Of a stretch of 52,215 nt of DNA, positions 1 to 11,200 are shown in pieces. Position 1 is the first letter of the stretch. Each line of letters begins with the position of its first letter. The DNA comes from Bacilli bacterium (GTDB lineage: Bacteria > Bacillota_I > Bacilli_A > RFN20 > CAG-826), in contig JAGAYY010000037.1 in assembly GCA_017940265.1 (NCBI GenBank), positions 1-52,215 of the forward strand. Direction: 5' to 3'. Position numbers and translations under genes: made by a program. The notes below the pieces were generated by a model. It saw only the letters and a list, made by a program, of their open reading frames with translations, was not told the DNA's origin and made no database searches.

Positions 1-94
1 TCCTATGTTAAAATAAGGCATACAATACCTCCGTCGAACAGTTGTATTGTAGCAAAAGTGGCGATTTCTGACGATTTCGTCACTTTTTCATAAT

Positions 95-140
95 AAAAGG
101 AGCTATCTACTCACCTATAGGTTTTCGAACAGCCCCTTTT
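95..140 (-). terminator. Terminator-like hairpin at the end of the six-gene run
   Basis: The 10-base arms at 95-104 and 131-140 pair completely with one G-U. On the minus strand the downstream arm ends in a T-run. The stop codon of the DUF5677-like gene lies in the loop, so the hairpin is compact. A second weaker hairpin (7-base arms, about 55-87) follows. Confidence 0.4.
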
Positions 141-1258
141 TGATTTCTATTTGTTTGGAATCTTTTAAATGTTTCCATCTCTCTTTTATGAATAATGACT
201 AACTGTGAATAATAGACTTTACGCATTTCTTCATATTGTTTCATCTGCACTTCACTCACACGTTTAGAAAATAAAGATACGAAGACTCTTTCTAAACGGA
301 AGAAGCTTTCATAAAGACTTAATAAAGTCATGTAATAGAAATATTCTTTGTTGGAATAAATAAGAAGAGGGGTACTATGAATGATTTCACTAGATAATTC
401 ATATCGTTTGGAATACATTTCTAGACCTGCGAGTTTTTCTAAACCATCACGGAAATTGAGTTTGAAACTAGCGTCATCTTTATCAGCGATAAGATATAAC
501 CAACCGTATTCAATATATTTACGGATGTCTTTACTCTTAAGACCATATCCACGCATTTCTTCTTTCATTTCATAGAAGATTTTATCTTGTTGCTCTTTAT
601 CGGGAATCGTGTCATTAAACGCTAAACCGAAATTCATATGTCTTAAATATTTATTAATGAGTGGCGCACCATATTTATCTAATAAGATAAGAGTGCATTC
701 ACATTCATGAAGAGTTCTCCAAGAAGAGAAGGCTTCTGTTTCATAACCACTTAATAAATTTTCTAAGATACAACGAGATATCGTTAATGACTTCATAAGA
801 AGGTCACTAATAAGGGATGATTGAGGATCATTTTTCTTATAGCCTTTAACGATATTAAGCATAAAGTTTAAATAAATATTTAAGGAAGAGGCTGGAGGAA
901 GGAAACGGTTACCAAGTTTCTTTTCAACATGGTTAAAAATGGATAAGGACAAGTATTTATCAGCGGCCACACTCGCCATAGAGGAAGGATATTCTTCATT
1001 AGCTTTAAATCTAGCGAGTTCTGTTTCGTTAAGATGAGAGATTGAATAATAATACTCACCAACACAGTAAAGTAAGAGTTCAAACTGATTGATCTCTTTA
1101 ACCTCTATTTGCACATTTTCTTGGTCCACTATTCCGATGAATTCGTTGGCCATTTCATAAACATCATAAATGTAATCAGGATCAAGTTCGACATTGACCT
1201 GAATACCTTTTAGATAGCGTGTAACTTGCTCTTTACTCCAGATATTCTTAATTTCCAT
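107..1258 (-). CDS. DUF5677-like helical protein
   Basis: A soluble, mainly helical protein of 383 aa without signal peptide or membrane segment. A central stretch with an Arg followed by a Leu-rich helix (around 'RTLHECECTLILLDKYG'), then a late 'YELSSEIIHSTP' segment, resembles the DUF5677 pattern of a conserved Arg/Glu helix followed by 'Y..lS..vH'. That assignment is by eye. No catalytic function is assigned to this family. It is the last gene of a six-gene minus-strand run; its Shine-Dalgarno AAGGA overlaps the TAA stop of glpK, so it is probably translated from the same mRNA. Confidence 0.6.
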   Translation of the reverse strand: MEIKNIWSKEQVTRYLKGIQVNVELDPDYIYDVYEMANEFIGIVDQENVQIEVKEINQFELLLYCVGEYYYSISHLNETELARFKANEEYPSSMASVAADKYLSLSIFNHVEKKLGNRFLPPASSLNIYLNFMLNIVKGYKKNDPQSSLISDLLMKSLTISRCILENLLSGYETEAFSSWRTLHECECTLILLDKYGAPLINKYLRHMNFGLAFNDTIPDKEQQDKIFYEMKEEMRGYGLKSKDIRKYIEYGWLYLIADKDDASFKLNFRDGLEKLAGLEMYSKRYELSSEIIHSTPLLIYSNKEYFYYMTLLSLYESFFRLERVFVSLFSKRVSEVQMKQYEEMRKVYYSQLVIIHKREMETFKRFQTNRNQKGAVRKPIGE

Positions 1259-1267
1259 TTTTAGTCC

Positions 1268-2737
1268 TTACTTAAACATTCTTGTGGCTTTAATAGCCGT
1301 TTTCCATCCTTTATATAATTCTCTGATTTCTTTTTTACTCATTTGTGGCTCATAAATGGCTTGGTATTCATGAATCTTTTTAATGCTTTCTAAGTTTGGA
1401 TAATATCCACATTGTAGGCCCGCCATATAGGCCGCGCCTAAAGCAGTTGTTTCTAAACACTTAGGAAGCTTAATTGTGGTATGTAAGATATCACTTTGAA
1501 ACTGCATAAGGTATTTATTCTTAGTAGCACCACCATCAACTTTAAGAACACTGATTTTTTGTTCAGCATCTTTTTGCATGACTTCCATCACATCTTTACA
1601 TTGATAGGCAATAGCTTCTAAACAGGCTCTCACAAATTGGCTTTTATTAGTGCCTCTTGTTAAGCCAAAGACTGCGCCTCTAGCGTCATCATCCCAGTAT
1701 GGGGTTCCTAAACCTGTAAAAGCAGGAACAATATAGACACGTGAACGATGGCTCATTTGGGCAACCTTTTCACTATCACTAGCGTGTTCAATCAATTGCA
1801 TTTCATCTCTAATCCATTGAACAATCGCCCCACCAATGAAGACAGAACCTTCTAAAGCATAGGTTACTTTGTTACCTATTTGCCAGGCAACTGTGGTTAA
1901 TAAACCTTTATTTGAGAAGACTGGTTTATCGCCAGTATTAACTAAAAGGAAGCAACCTGTGCCATATGTATTCTTACTTTCACCACTTTCAAAGCATGTT
2001 TGACCAAATAAAGCGGCTTGTTGGTCACCTAATACACCGGTGATATGGACATCACTCTTTAAGAAAGTCGCTTGACCATAATCATAAGCACTTGGTCTTA
2101 CGACTGGTAACATTGACATTGGGATATTAAACATTTGGCAAAGTTCTTCATCCCACTTCATATCATTGATATTGAATAATAATGTACGTGAAGCATTAGT
2201 GACATCGGTAGCGTGAACTTTACCACTTGTTAACTTATAAATAATCCATGAATCAATTGTGCCGAATAATAATTCGCCAGACTCCGCGCGTTCTTGACCA
2301 TTTTCAAGATGGTCTAGAATGAATCTAACTTTAGAAGCAGAGAAATATGGATTAATAATTAAGCCAGTCTTTTGATGAATGAGTTCTTTTTCTTTAGAAA
2401 ACTTATCACAAATATCTGCGGATTGTCTGGACTGCCACACAATGGCGTTATAGACTGGCATACCAGTTTTCTTAGACCACACCACTGTGGTTTCTCTTTG
2501 GTTAGTTAAACCAATAGTGGCGACATCATCAATAGTCATATTAGCTTTAATCAAGACTTCGTTAATGACATCCATGACTGAAACCCAGATGGCTAATGCA
2601 TCCGCTTCTACCCAGCCAGAATGTGGGAATAAACAAGTTACTTCTCTTTGGGCAATTTGGATTGGTTTACCAGTATTATCAAAAAGAATTGCTCTTGAAC
2701 TTGTTGTGCCTTGATCAATTGCTAAAATGTACTTCAT
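1268..2737 (-). CDS. glpK: Glycerol kinase
   Basis: ATP-dependent phosphorylation of glycerol to sn-glycerol-3-phosphate. The 489-aa FGGY-family protein shows the N-terminal phosphate loop DQGTTSSR (8-15), the substrate segment SGWVEAD, GDQQAALFGQ (237-246), TYGTGC (257-262) and the C-terminal 'GLGTPYWDDDARG'. I start at the ATG at 2737 rather than 13 codons upstream, because AAGAGG sits at the right spacing, the start then clears the preceding stop by 4 bases, and family members begin 'MKYILAIDQG'. In enterococcal GlpK an HPr-phosphorylated His lies shortly before the GDQQ motif; the matching segment here (YDYGQATFL) has no His, so direct PTS control looks absent. No glpF or glpD is adjacent. 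Confidence 0.96.
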   Translation of the reverse strand: MKYILAIDQGTTSSRAILFDNTGKPIQIAQREVTCLFPHSGWVEADALAIWVSVMDVINEVLIKANMTIDDVATIGLTNQRETTVVWSKKTGMPVYNAIVWQSRQSADICDKFSKEKELIHQKTGLIINPYFSASKVRFILDHLENGQERAESGELLFGTIDSWIIYKLTSGKVHATDVTNASRTLLFNINDMKWDEELCQMFNIPMSMLPVVRPSAYDYGQATFLKSDVHITGVLGDQQAALFGQTCFESGESKNTYGTGCFLLVNTGDKPVFSNKGLLTTVAWQIGNKVTYALEGSVFIGGAIVQWIRDEMQLIEHASDSEKVAQMSHRSRVYIVPAFTGLGTPYWDDDARGAVFGLTRGTNKSQFVRACLEAIAYQCKDVMEVMQKDAEQKISVLKVDGGATKNKYLMQFQSDILHTTIKLPKCLETTALGAAYMAGLQCGYYPNLESIKKIHEYQAIYEPQMSKKEIRELYKGWKTAIKATRMFK

Positions 2738-2741
2738 CTTT

Positions 2742-3992
2742 TTAACCTCTTGTGGCCATGAGCCTTTCGACTTCATCCATTTCTTTAACGATGTTTTTAC
2801 TTAAGACGATGGAGCCATTATCACTGACTAAAACATCATCTTCAATACGGACACCGACACCGTATTTAGCGAAATATAAACCTGGTTCAACAGTGATGAC
2901 ATTACCATTTTGTAATGGCTTTTCTCTTAAAGAGATGTCATGTGTATCTAAACCAAGGTGATGGGAGACATTATGGTAATAATAATTACGGATATCATCA
3001 TTCATATCCATTAAACCAGAATTGATACATTGTTTTCTTAAGTATTCGGTAGCGAATTCTTGTAAGTCTTTAATAGTAAGACCTGGTTTAATCATTTGAA
3101 TGACGGCTTTATTACAGTTTAACACGGCTTCATAGATTTTGGCTTGTACACCTTCAAACTTGCCGTTCACTGGGAAAGTACGAGAGATATCCGCACTATA
3201 GCCGTTATGTTCATAACCTAAGTCAAATAAAACTAAATCGTTTTCTCTCACAGTATCGTTTTGAGATGGATAATGTAAGCATGTCGCGTTTTTACCTGAA
3301 GCGATAATTGTGCTGAAGGCTAAACCACTTCTATCGTGTAAACGACCATATAATTCAAAATAATCAGCGAGTTCATGTTCTTTCATGCCCACTTTTAATT
3401 TGCTAATCGCGTAGGCAATACCGTTATTGGTCTTTTCAATGGCTTTGACCATGTTTTCGATTTCTTCAGATGATTTAACCATTCTTAAATCTCTTAAGAT
3501 TGGATAGCTATCAACGATTTCTTTTTGATAATCAAGTTGTAACTTGACCATTAAATCATTCATAAACATCCCATCTTTAAGTTTTTGTTCTGGGGAAGTT
3601 AAATCTAAATATAGACAATCAATCTCACCATATTGTTGTTTAGTAATGGCTAAATTGAGCATAGTTTCTAAATTATCGGATGTATAAACGTTTTTAAGAC
3701 CACTTATTAAGCTCGCGGCTTCTGGAGTTAAACGTTTACCAGTCCACTTTTCTTTAAGTTCACTATATGGATCAATGAACAAATAGGCTTTTCTTTCACC
3801 TAATGTTTTGATGAGCATAAGCGCACTGTGTTCTTGTTTAATACCTGTAAGGTAGAAGAAGTTTTTATTGCAGACAAATGGTAAAGCTTCATCTTCGCTA
3901 GCGATTTTACTAACACCAGAAAAGAAGACTGCCACACTATTGTCTTTCATTTGATCAAATAGTTTTTTACGACGTGAATCTAACTCTAACAT
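2742..3992 (-). CDS. pepP: M24 Xaa-Pro aminopeptidase
   Basis: Releases N-terminal residues that precede proline. The 416-aa protein has an N-terminal creatinase-type domain and a C-terminal pita-bread catalytic domain. All five dimetal ligands are visible: D257 and D268 (in 'DLGYEHNGYSADISR'), H344 (HHLGLDTHD), E369 (VEPG) and E384 (RIED). There is no signal peptide, so it is cytoplasmic. The start has a strong GGAGAG 5 bases upstream, formed by the last codons of the mrp gene. Its stop is 4 bases before glpK. It could equally be called PepQ/prolidase-like, but the long N-terminal domain fits aminopeptidase P. Confidence 0.93.
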   Translation of the reverse strand: MLELDSRRKKLFDQMKDNSVAVFFSGVSKIASEDEALPFVCNKNFFYLTGIKQEHSALMLIKTLGERKAYLFIDPYSELKEKWTGKRLTPEAASLISGLKNVYTSDNLETMLNLAITKQQYGEIDCLYLDLTSPEQKLKDGMFMNDLMVKLQLDYQKEIVDSYPILRDLRMVKSSEEIENMVKAIEKTNNGIAYAISKLKVGMKEHELADYFELYGRLHDRSGLAFSTIIASGKNATCLHYPSQNDTVRENDLVLFDLGYEHNGYSADISRTFPVNGKFEGVQAKIYEAVLNCNKAVIQMIKPGLTIKDLQEFATEYLRKQCINSGLMDMNDDIRNYYYHNVSHHLGLDTHDISLREKPLQNGNVITVEPGLYFAKYGVGVRIEDDVLVSDNGSIVLSKNIVKEMDEVERLMATRG

Positions 3993-3994
3993 AA

Positions 3995-4810
3995 TTACTC
4001 TCCTTTAATTGCATCAATAATGCTTTGCATTTCTGGAAGGGAAATCTTTTCAATTTCACCCTTATCCATTAAAGCGGTGTTATCACTATTAAGTGGTAAT
4101 TTACCTAAAATATTGAATTTCATTTCTTTAGCGAAATCTTCTAAATGTGATTCCCCAAATAATGGAATCTTTTCTGTACATTTTGGACAGACTAGATATG
4201 ACATATTTTCCACAACACCTAAAACATGGATGTTCATCATTTCCGCCATCTTGATGGCTTTAGTGACGATTAATGAGACTAAGTCTTGTGGAGAAGTGAC
4301 GATGATTAAATCATCGATTGGAAGGCTTTGGAATGTGGTTAAAGCGACATCGCCTGTGCCTGGAGGCATATCGATTAATAAAACATCTAATTCGCCCCAC
4401 ATCACTTGTTCAAAGAATTGTTTAACGAGATTTCCTAGTAATGGTCCTCTCCAGATGATTGGTTCTTTTTCATCTTCTAAAAGAAGATTCGCGCTCATCA
4501 CTTCAATGCCACCTTTGGTTTTGCATGGATAAATAAGACCATTTTCTCCATAGGCTTTTTCCTTCACGCCAAAGGCTTTAGGAATACTTGGACCAGTGAC
4601 ATCAGCGTCTAAGATACCAACTGTGAAGCCGTTTCTATTTAAATAAGCGGCGATAGATGAGGTGACGAAAGATTTACCGACCCCACCTTTACCAGATAAA
4701 ACACCAATGATTCTTTTGATGTTTGAAAATTCGTTTGGTTTGCTTTTAACAATACGTTCACCACAGCCTTCAACGCTACAGTGTTCGCAGTTACCATCAC
4801 AATTTGCCAT
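3995..4810 (-). CDS. mrp: Mrp/NBP35-type Fe-S cluster carrier ATPase
   Basis: A P-loop ATPase that assembles and transfers Fe-S clusters. The deviant Walker A GKGGVGKS is at 40-47, the DMPPGTGD switch at 147-154, and the conserved CPKC (C208, C211) that bridges a cluster at the dimer interface is present. The short N-terminal extension carries C4, C8, C11 and C16, a Nbp35-like cluster motif seen in many anaerobic Firmicutes. AAAGGT about 10 bases before the ATG lies in the end of the YigZ-like gene. It is embedded in the run with yigZ upstream and pepP downstream (gaps of 7 and 2 bases). Confidence 0.93.
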   Translation of the reverse strand: MANCDGNCEHCSVEGCGERIVKSKPNEFSNIKRIIGVLSGKGGVGKSFVTSSIAAYLNRNGFTVGILDADVTGPSIPKAFGVKEKAYGENGLIYPCKTKGGIEVMSANLLLEDEKEPIIWRGPLLGNLVKQFFEQVMWGELDVLLIDMPPGTGDVALTTFQSLPIDDLIIVTSPQDLVSLIVTKAIKMAEMMNIHVLGVVENMSYLVCPKCTEKIPLFGESHLEDFAKEMKFNILGKLPLNSDNTALMDKGEIEKISLPEMQSIIDAIKGE

Positions 4811-4817
4811 AATGCTG

Positions 4818-5204
4818 TTACCTTTCTAAAGCGATTAACTCGCTACTATTGATGACATCAACACCCGCTTGCAAGTAGGTTCTAAGTAATCTAGAAGCGC
4901 CAAGAAGTGTACCTCCAAAATATCTGATCACTAATAAGGCGACATTGTTAATGTCTTTTTTGTAAAGTAAGTCTAATAATGGATGACCAGCGGTACCCTT
5001 AGGTTCCCCGTCATCACAAGATTTACTTTTCATTCCGACGCGATATGCATAGACAATGTGTCGCGCCTTTTTGTGTTCTTTTCGAAGAGCAGCCAAGATT
5101 GGCTTAAAATTCTCTTCGTTATCTAAGGGAAGTAAATAGGCAATAAATTTGCTTTTCATTACTTCGATTTGATTAATGTGTTGTTCCTTAACAGTGCTAG
5201 CCAT
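4818..5204 (-). CDS. yigZ: YigZ/IMPACT family protein, short form
   Basis: The 128-aa protein contains the UPF0029/IMPACT N-terminal domain, with DDGEPKGTAGHP at 64-75 and the signature RYFGG at 94-98. YigZ/YvyE proteins are usually about 200 aa and carry a second ferredoxin-like DUF1949 domain; that domain is missing and the frame ends cleanly just after the first. The molecular role of the family is poorly defined (ribosome/translation-associated in eukaryotic IMPACT). There is no Shine-Dalgarno; the ATG is 2 bases after the stop of the giant upstream gene, so translation probably depends on reinitiation. Confidence 0.88.
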   Translation of the reverse strand: MASTVKEQHINQIEVMKSKFIAYLLPLDNEENFKPILAALRKEHKKARHIVYAYRVGMKSKSCDDGEPKGTAGHPLLDLLYKKDINNVALLVIRYFGGTLLGASRLLRTYLQAGVDVINSSELIALER

Positions 5205-5206
5205 AA

Positions 5207-8200
5207 TTAAATTACGATTGTCGCTCCATCAAGGAAGTTAGCGATTCTTTCCCCATATTCTTTAAAGCAGAAAGTATTGCTATAAATGTTATTAGAAACG
5301 TTTGGATCTTTACTTGTTTCATCAACTGGAACAAACATTTCACCAGCGTTAGTAATCAAAGGACTACGTAAAGCCATCAAGTATTGATGTGCTTCTGTGA
5401 GATATAAAGCTTGGGCCATATGAGCATTCTTACCTGGTTCTTCACCCATCATCGCAAACTTAATTCTGATTTGTTCGCGGTTTGCTTGCATTGAGCTTGG
5501 TGTGGCAGTTGAACCAATATAATCAAGAGCGTCAAGCATACCTTCTAAACCATTTCTTTCGATGATGTTAAGTTCGCTATAATCGTCTAATGTTAATGAA
5601 GAAGCATCATCATTACCAAAGCTAAATGTCACATATTGATATGTTGGTTTACTGTCGAGCTTGGTGTATTGATTCTCTAAGATGTTATTAAATAAGCCAG
5701 AGATAAATTCACTAGTAATAGCGGAACGCTTATAGAGGCTTGGATCAGTTTCATTAGTGGCGTTATAAGCACTTTCAACGATACCTAAGATTAAGCCTTT
5801 CTTAGACTTAATTGTGTTAACGTTATTATCGCTAAATGTTGAAGCGTTAATTTGACCATCCGTTAAATCAACGAGTGTCTTTAAGCCTTTGGCTTCGATC
5901 TGATAAGTGATGTCATTTTCACTATCAAAATAGTTTTCCATATGGACGATTGTTGATAAGGTAGAAATCTTATCTAAGGCTGATTTAGAGGCTGTCAATT
6001 TATCTGCGTCTCTAGCAATATAAGCGGATAAGTCAGTACCTAAAGAGTTATAAAGCATAATACCTTGAGCGGAAACATTATGACCTTCAACAACGTTATA
6101 TTGTTTATAAGTACCACTTTGTGAAGTGTTAAAGATGTGTGACTTATAAATAAATTTCAATAAGCCAGTGACCTTGGCTTCACCGTCCACTCCTTTAGCA
6201 AAGTCAGTCATATTATTCATATTTGTTTGATATGTTTCTGTACTTTCGTTATAAAGGATATTCATCACTTGATAGATGTTATCGATTTCACTACCTTCTG
6301 GAGAAGAGGCATCAGCGCCACCATAAACGACTTGACCTAAACGATAATAGGCATAATTAACATCGTTATAAGAAGTTAATGTACCTAAGTTAATAGAGGC
6401 AAAACCATCTTTGATGAATTTTGGTAAAGCATCCGCAAGGATATCGGAACTATTAACCGCGGTTAACATATTCTTAATTTGTGTTGGCGATAATTTATCA
6501 AGTTCAAAGCTTGAGACATCTAAAGATGAGCCATTACCCATATCTGCGGCGGTATTAGCAAGATTCATAATGGAATCAATTTCTTGATACCAGGCTGAAC
6601 CTTGAGCGGTGTGATAGACATTAGTGGAAATACCTGTATCATCCGCTTTAGTGATTTCTTTAATGCGAGCGGTTAATTTAGCGGAGGCACTACCATAGGT
6701 AGATACATCAAGTTCATAAGTATTATCATAAGCAAAGTCATCTAATTTAACGAATGAGCAAATCTTACTCACTAATTCTTCTAATAAGGTGTAACCGTTA
6801 TCAAATTTATTGGTGTAATAAGAAGCACCATCGATATTTCTAGCAGGAGTATGGAATAAGTTAGAATCATGCATATCATAAAGGACACTCTTTAAGGCAC
6901 CACCAGTACCGGTTAAGGTCTTTAAGACTGTTGGATCAGACATTTCTTTACCGTCAAGTTGATTATTGAATTCTTGATAATCAGTTAATAAGGAAATGAT
7001 GCTAGAAATATCAGTAGATAAATATCTAGCGGTATAGTCCACACTGCTTCTCTTTACAGTGTCGTTGAAATAGTAATGATAGAATGGGTCCACTCTATTA
7101 AATTCAACAGATTGACCACCATTAGTGATATTTAACTGATTGTTTTCCACAAAGATGTTATAGATGGAGTTAGGTAAGCAGTCATATAGTAAGCTGGAAT
7201 TATTGAGTCTATTGAACAATGTTTCAATAATATCGATATTATCGTTATTGTTCATATCCGCTTGGTTAATGGCAGTTGTGGCGTTACCGTCTTTATCTTT
7301 TAAGGAATATAAGGAATCAACGCAGTCCATGAGAGTATTAATTTCATTAACTTGTTTATTTCTTTGTTCGTCAAAGTTATAAGCACCATCATTAATTTGT
7401 TTATCGGTTAAGAAGGTAGATGTGACAAGATATTCAATCTTACTTTCTTTAGTTGTGTAATTTGTGGCATTAGCGTCTTTAGGGGATTTTTCACCTAAAT
7501 AGATGACATCCTTCACACTACTTTGTGAAAGCATGGAATTAAATAAGCCTTGGAAGGTAGTTAAACTATTAACTTTACCTGAACCAGAACGATGGAAGAC
7601 ATAAGAACTATTGAAGTTAATAATGGCCTCTTTCATCTTATTTAAGAAATCACCTTGATTCATCTTAGAATAATCAAAGTCACTACCAACGATAACACCA
7701 TTAGTATTAGCCTCGTCAATGACACGGTAGAAGCTCATTAATTTATCAATTTCTGCTTGTCTATTAGGACGACCATTAGTGAAGTCCATAATCGGACGTT
7801 CACCATCGACAATATAAACGTTATAAGAGGATGCAGTGTTAAAAGCACTATAACCGGTTAATAAGTTTTCTTCAGCGACACGGTAGAAGTTATATAAACA
7901 AATACGTAAGCAGCTTGTATCGTTAATTGATGTTAATAGACCATCAAGAACAGGAATTGGCAATTTATTTAAAGCAATTTGAGTACCAGCATCTGGACCA
8001 GAACTTCTCTTTTCCATCACGCGCAAGGCATAGCATAAGAACTTACAAACACGAGAGATTTCATCAACTTCAAAGACATCATTATAATCAGCGATGAAAT
8101 CATCACTAGCAAAATAAGCGTTCCAATCATTAACAGCATAAGAACCAGTTAAGTCCGCTTCATGAGCGCTTAAGAAGGCCGTTTGTTTAGCTATGAAGTT

Positions 8201-11200
8201 AGTATAATCACACCAATCGGTTGGTACTGATTCATCAGTATTAGGTTTACCATTAAGATAGACAAAGTCACGATAGGCAATCATATGGGTATCGACTTGT
8301 GTACCATCTGGATTATATTTAGCGGTATATTCATCAAAATATGGGTCAGCGTTTGGATTACCTGGCTTAATACCCCAACTGTCTTTCCAACTCCAAGAAG
8401 CATTTTCTCCTGATTTTGGATCAGCGAGTAAATCGTATTCATTAGTGTTAACAGTGAACTTCACCATTGCGTCACTAATCTTTTGATAGAACCAAGCACC
8501 AAATTGATAATGATTGATGCCGTTTTCATCAACATAGGTATAAATACCACTATGTGATAATGCATGGAGCATATGGTTAAGTTCAACGATATCGTGAAGT
8601 GTAGAAATATCAAAATTAGTTAAGAAGTCTTTCGCTTCACTATCATCAGCTGGAGTTAGATTAATTAAAGAACCTAATAAATCAGCGATGTTTTGGCCTT
8701 CTTCTGCCCAGTCTAAAATATTAGAGAACGAGACATTCGTACCTGTATCAATTAAGAAACCACTTAAAGCATCACCAAACATGTTGTCTAGGAATGGTCC
8801 TAATGAGGTTTTAAAGATATATGATTCATTAACGAGTTCGAAAAGTTTTGGTAAACCAACTTTCCCTTCGCCCTCTTCTTTTAAGTTAGTTAAAGACGAC
8901 CTTGATAAGCCATTAGAGAACATATCCGCGGCTTTTAAGACATCATGAGCGGCAATATATTTAATGATATTACCAACGGCTTGGAATTCACCGTTATCAC
9001 CAGTCCAACTATGATATGTTTCGACTTCTCTCATTCTTTCTCTAGTAACAGTTAAGCCAATGCTAGAAGTCATATTAAAGACAAAGCCTAAAATACCATA
9101 GAGGTTTTCATTCTTTTCATACCAATCACCTGGTTCTGGCTCTGGATTGATGATTGGGTTAGTAAATAAAGCGCTTAAGATATTAACGAAAGAGTCCACT
9201 AAAGTTTCATCTTTGAATTGTTCCATTAAGTTATCACTATTACCAGATTCAACAACACTATAGATTCTGCCTAAATCATCCCAGCTATCAAGTAAAGTAC
9301 TTAAATCACCAAAGAATGAACGGTTTTGTTCATCTTTCTTCATATCTTTACTAATCGCACTGACGATGACGTCTGTGTTAATACCAAAGTCATTAAGACT
9401 ATCAGCGACACTTGGATCAGCGATAAATGATTTAACGATTGGAACAATCGCAGAATAAATCAATGAGGATTTACTCATTTTAGCGATGGCTTGTTGTAAG
9501 CAATTAATATGAGTCTTTTCAATGGTGAAGACTTTGTTTTCTTCTGCCATTAAAGAATTAAGACCATTAGGCGCACTGAAAGCTTCCACGAGTTCAACGT
9601 CTTTACCTAATGTTGCAACGACATCTAAGACTGAACGGAATTCTTTCTTATAATTAACAAGGACTTTGCCAATATTTAATTTTTGTACAGCTTTACCAAA
9701 ATCAGAAATATCTTCATTAGAAATCTTGCCATCGAATTGATCCATCATTGGTAGATCAAATAGTTGGCCAAGGATACGTGGCAAGGACTTTTCAAAGAGC
9801 ATCATATCGAATAAACAGTAGTTTTTACCTTCAAGACGTTTGCCATTTTTAAAGACAACAGTACGTCCTGAACTATCGACATCAATAAGTTCACCCGCAG
9901 TATTCATCTTACCAACGATTAAATCGCAGAAATCATCAGCGTGTTCGGAAATGATTTGTTCAAGCTTTTTAACTTCTTGACCTTCAGCTGGGATATATGT
10001 ACCCGCTTTAATAAGGACGGCTTTTAAGAAGTCACGGTCAATAGTCGCGGTTTTATGTAAGAAATCAAATAAGACATAGCATTCATAGCCCCATTTTAAT
10101 TCACAAATTTCATCCCAAGATAATGGTAGATATCTTTCCATTTCATCAGTGTCGTTTACGGACTTGAAATAGGTGACAAGAGCAGGAACAACACGGGCTA
10201 AGAGTTTGGAATTATCAAGTGTTTTAAACACATTAAGCACTTCATCAAAGTTTGGTTTATTAATGATTTCATCAATAAAGTCTACGATATCTTGGCCAGC
10301 AAATGAACGGAATTGTCTATGACCTGTTTCATCAGCCACCATTACTGAATCCATAACACCACTATCGAATAAGGCATCAATCATTTCTTGGACATTACTA
10401 AGTTCGTTTTTCCATTCCACATCGCTTAAGTCTAATAGACGAGTTGGAATATAGCCTTCAAGCATTTTGCTATTTAATACAATATCAACCGCTAAAGGAA
10501 GGATGTTTGTTAAGAGTTCGGATTTAGTTAAAGAAGAGAATGTTGAATCGATAATTTCTTTAGTGATTAATTTGGTGTAATCGTAAGAAACTTGACCACT
10601 TTCAGATTGACTAATGCCAGTAAGAGCGTTCACTAAAACACTAGAAGCATTAGAGAATTCTTTTAATAAACTAATGGACACGTCTTCACTAATACCTGTG
10701 GTAAATGTGGAGAAGAATTTGGTATCAAAAGTCATACCATTTTCATCAGCGGTCCAGTTGAATAAGATTTTAGCGAATAATGAGTTATTATAAGCATCAA
10801 CAAAGTTACCAACATTCATGACGATTTCATTATCTGAATTTGGTTTATTCTTTTGATAGGATTGATTGAGTGTATTAACTAAGGATGTTAAAGGTGTAAA
10901 GAATAAGGCAGTAGTTACTACGAAAGTAACTGCTGTTTCTATAGCACCTAACCATCTCACTTTAACTGTGGTTCTTACGAACTTAGGTATGAGATGTTGA
11001 CCAATCGCATACCAGGTGATGAATGAGAAAAGGTTACCAAAGATAAGGATTAAGATGATATCAACGATAAATAAGACAATCTTAATAGCGGATTCTGCAA
11101 TAGCGAAAGCAAAGTTAGTTAAGCTAGTTGATGAAGCAGAAACATCATAGATGAAATATAAGCCTTTAACGAATTCCGCAGCGGTTTCTTTAACATTGGT

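Noticed and set aside
4020..4532. 170-codon plus-strand frame opposite the mrp gene
   Set aside because: It is the antisense shadow of a clearly conserved Fe-S carrier ATPase and has no ribosome site.
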